This document shows positions 62,879-64,000 of a stretch of DNA of 64,000 nt, piece after piece. Position 1 is the first letter of the stretch, and the number at the start of each line of letters is the position of its first letter. Under the pieces are notes generated by a model. That model made no database searches, was not told the origin of the DNA, and saw nothing but the letters and a program-made list of their open reading frames with translations. The stretch comes from Pedobacter sp. KBS0701. GTDB taxonomy: Bacteria; Bacteroidota; Bacteroidia; Sphingobacteriales; Sphingobacteriaceae. The translations under genes and the position numbers were made by a program. The DNA lies in the NCBI RefSeq assembly GCF_005938645.2, contig NZ_CP042171.1:4712001-4776000 (forward strand), read 5' to 3'.

Positions 62879-64000
62879 ATGTCCCAACCCCTCAAAATTC
62901 TTCAAGCCTCCGCAGGTTCAGGTAAAACGTTCAGTTTAACTGCACATTACCTCACTTTGCTATTTAGTGGCGACAATAAATACCGCGAAATTTTAGCTGT
63001 AACCTTTACCAATAAGGCCACTGAAGAAATGAAAAACCGGATTCTGGAGGTATTGTTAGGGTTGGCAAAAGGCAATCCATCAAAAAAAATCGATGATTAT
63101 CGGAAACTCATTTTAATCGCCTATCCGATATTAAGCCCGCAGGAACTGCAGTTCAAAGCAGATAAAATTTACCGCAAAATTTTGCACGACTACAGCCGTT
63201 TTTCGGTGAGCACCATTGATGGTTTCGTGCAAAAAGTAATCCGTGGCTTTGCATTCGAACTGGGCCTTAATGCCGATTATAATTTAGAAATGAATTATGA
63301 TAAGGTGAAAGATGATCTCGTAAATAAACTGGATGAAGCTTTAGATCATAACAAACAGCTTTTGCAATGGATTATCGATTTGGCCATCGAACGCATCAGC
63401 GACAATAAAAGCTGGAATTATAAGTTCGAACTCTATAACCTGATCGGGGAAATATTTTCTGAACGTTTCCAGATTTTTGAAGATGCGGTTAATGCTATAG
63501 GTTTAGAAAACATCGACGAATTATTTAAAAAATATATTAGTGTTACCAAGGCAGAAATTAAAAAATTTGAGGAGGAACTGGTTTCGCTGGCAACCGAAGC
63601 CAACGAAGCTTTAAATGTGATTGGCGTAGAAACGGAACACCTGAAAGGGAAATCAAGAAGTCCGCTGGCTAAAATTATCTTGGTCGCCAGGGGCGATTTT
63701 TCGAAGATTGAACCGCTTTTCAATTTAATCGATGAGCCAGATGAGTGGTTTCAGAAGAATGCAAACTTCCCTGAAGCCTATGATACGGTAAATCCAATTC
63801 TTCAAAAGTTAAAAACGTATTATTTAACGCATTTACCGAATTATAGTCTGGCCATTGCCTTTAATAAAAATCTCTATTATTTAAGGTTGATGCAGGAAAT
63901 TGCAGTGTTGTTGAAAGAATACAGGGCAGAAAATGATAACCTGCTAATCAGCGATGCCCAAAAACTGATTTCGGGAATTACTGAAGATGCAGGTGATAAT
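62879..64000 (+). CDS. UvrD/AddA/RecB-type helicase-nuclease, N-terminal part (runs off right edge)
   Basis: The 374 visible codons open MSQPLKILQASAGSGKTFSL with the Walker A loop ASAGSGKT. Then comes motif Ia VTFTNKATEEMKNRI, and FSVSTIDGFVQKVIRGFA, typical of Bacteroidota AddA/RecB-like exonuclease subunits. These process double-strand breaks for recombination, with a RecB-type nuclease at the C-terminus, which lies outside the window. The frame is open to the last base. Confidence 0.92.
   Translation, partial: MSQPLKILQASAGSGKTFSLTAHYLTLLFSGDNKYREILAVTFTNKATEEMKNRILEVLLGLAKGNPSKKIDDYRKLILIAYPILSPQELQFKADKIYRKILHDYSRFSVSTIDGFVQKVIRGFAFELGLNADYNLEMNYDKVKDDLVNKLDEALDHNKQLLQWIIDLAIERISDNKSWNYKFELYNLIGEIFSERFQIFEDAVNAIGLENIDELFKKYISVTKAEIKKFEEELVSLATEANEALNVIGVETEHLKGKSRSPLAKIILVARGDFSKIEPLFNLIDEPDEWFQKNANFPEAYDTVNPILQKLKTYYLTHLPNYSLAIAFNKNLYYLRLMQEIAVLLKEYRAENDNLLISDAQKLISGITEDAGDN

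Overview
The window is a low-GC chromosomal segment of a Bacteroidota bacterium, most likely Sphingobacteriaceae and close to Pedobacter. Evidence is the SusC/SusD outer-membrane pair, lipoprotein signals ending in CKK, a type IX secretion (T9SS) sorting domain with a PorV-type protein, an IPExxxVDY protein next to acpP, TAnnTTTG-type promoter elements and the overall family content. All identifications come from reading translated sequence and from knowledge of the families; no database search was run.

Layout. 1-2919 (minus) is part of an arginine operon: a GNAT acyltransferase, argG, a cupin and a second GNAT inserted before argC, which runs off the left edge. 3501-10763 holds a DUF4397 lipoprotein and a SusC/SusD operon whose extra lipoproteins are a FAS1 protein and a DUF5007 protein rather than sugar enzymes. 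11230-16656 is an iron-uptake operon: siderophore receptor, DUF4198 protein, PepSY membrane protein, DUF6607 protein. 16879-34394 is mixed housekeeping and accessory genes: peptidases M28, M57 and S9, a DUF5694 protein, methyltransferases, a beta-CASP nuclease, a YtxH protein, a HAD phosphatase, a DUF6600 protein with a Gln-rich repeat tail, DinB, and a rifamycin phosphotransferase.

34.4-46.6 kb looks like an accessory island. It carries a T9SS-linked toxin locus: a small T9SS sorting-domain protein, a 2195-residue RHS/YD-repeat protein with a toxin-like C-terminus, an overlapping lipoprotein that could be its immunity protein, a small acidic protein and a PorV homologue. The island ends at tRNA-Ser(GGA) with the wreck of an integrated element: a cytosine methyltransferase gene overlapped in another frame by a second phage-type gene, both broken by the same one-base slip and then fused to the last part of a large serine recombinase whose reading frame runs into the tRNA. 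Two decayed tRNA-3'-end-like sequences lie at the other side of the island.

46.9-64 kb is mostly core: pyk, IPExxxVDY, acpP-fabF-rnc, three tandem paralogues with a carboxypeptidase-regulatory-like domain, yicC-gmk-(vapBC)-nadD, a GH3 enzyme, a thioredoxin-like protein, a TatD-like hydrolase, the t6A dehydratase, a DUF559 endonuclease among inverted palindromic repeats, and the start of an AddA/RecB-type helicase-nuclease.

The most unusual sequence-level signal is a set of eight intergenic blocks built from degenerate 7-base units kept in strict phase (up to 13 units), scattered over the whole window and different in sequence from block to block. Several families of larger palindromic repeats are also present.
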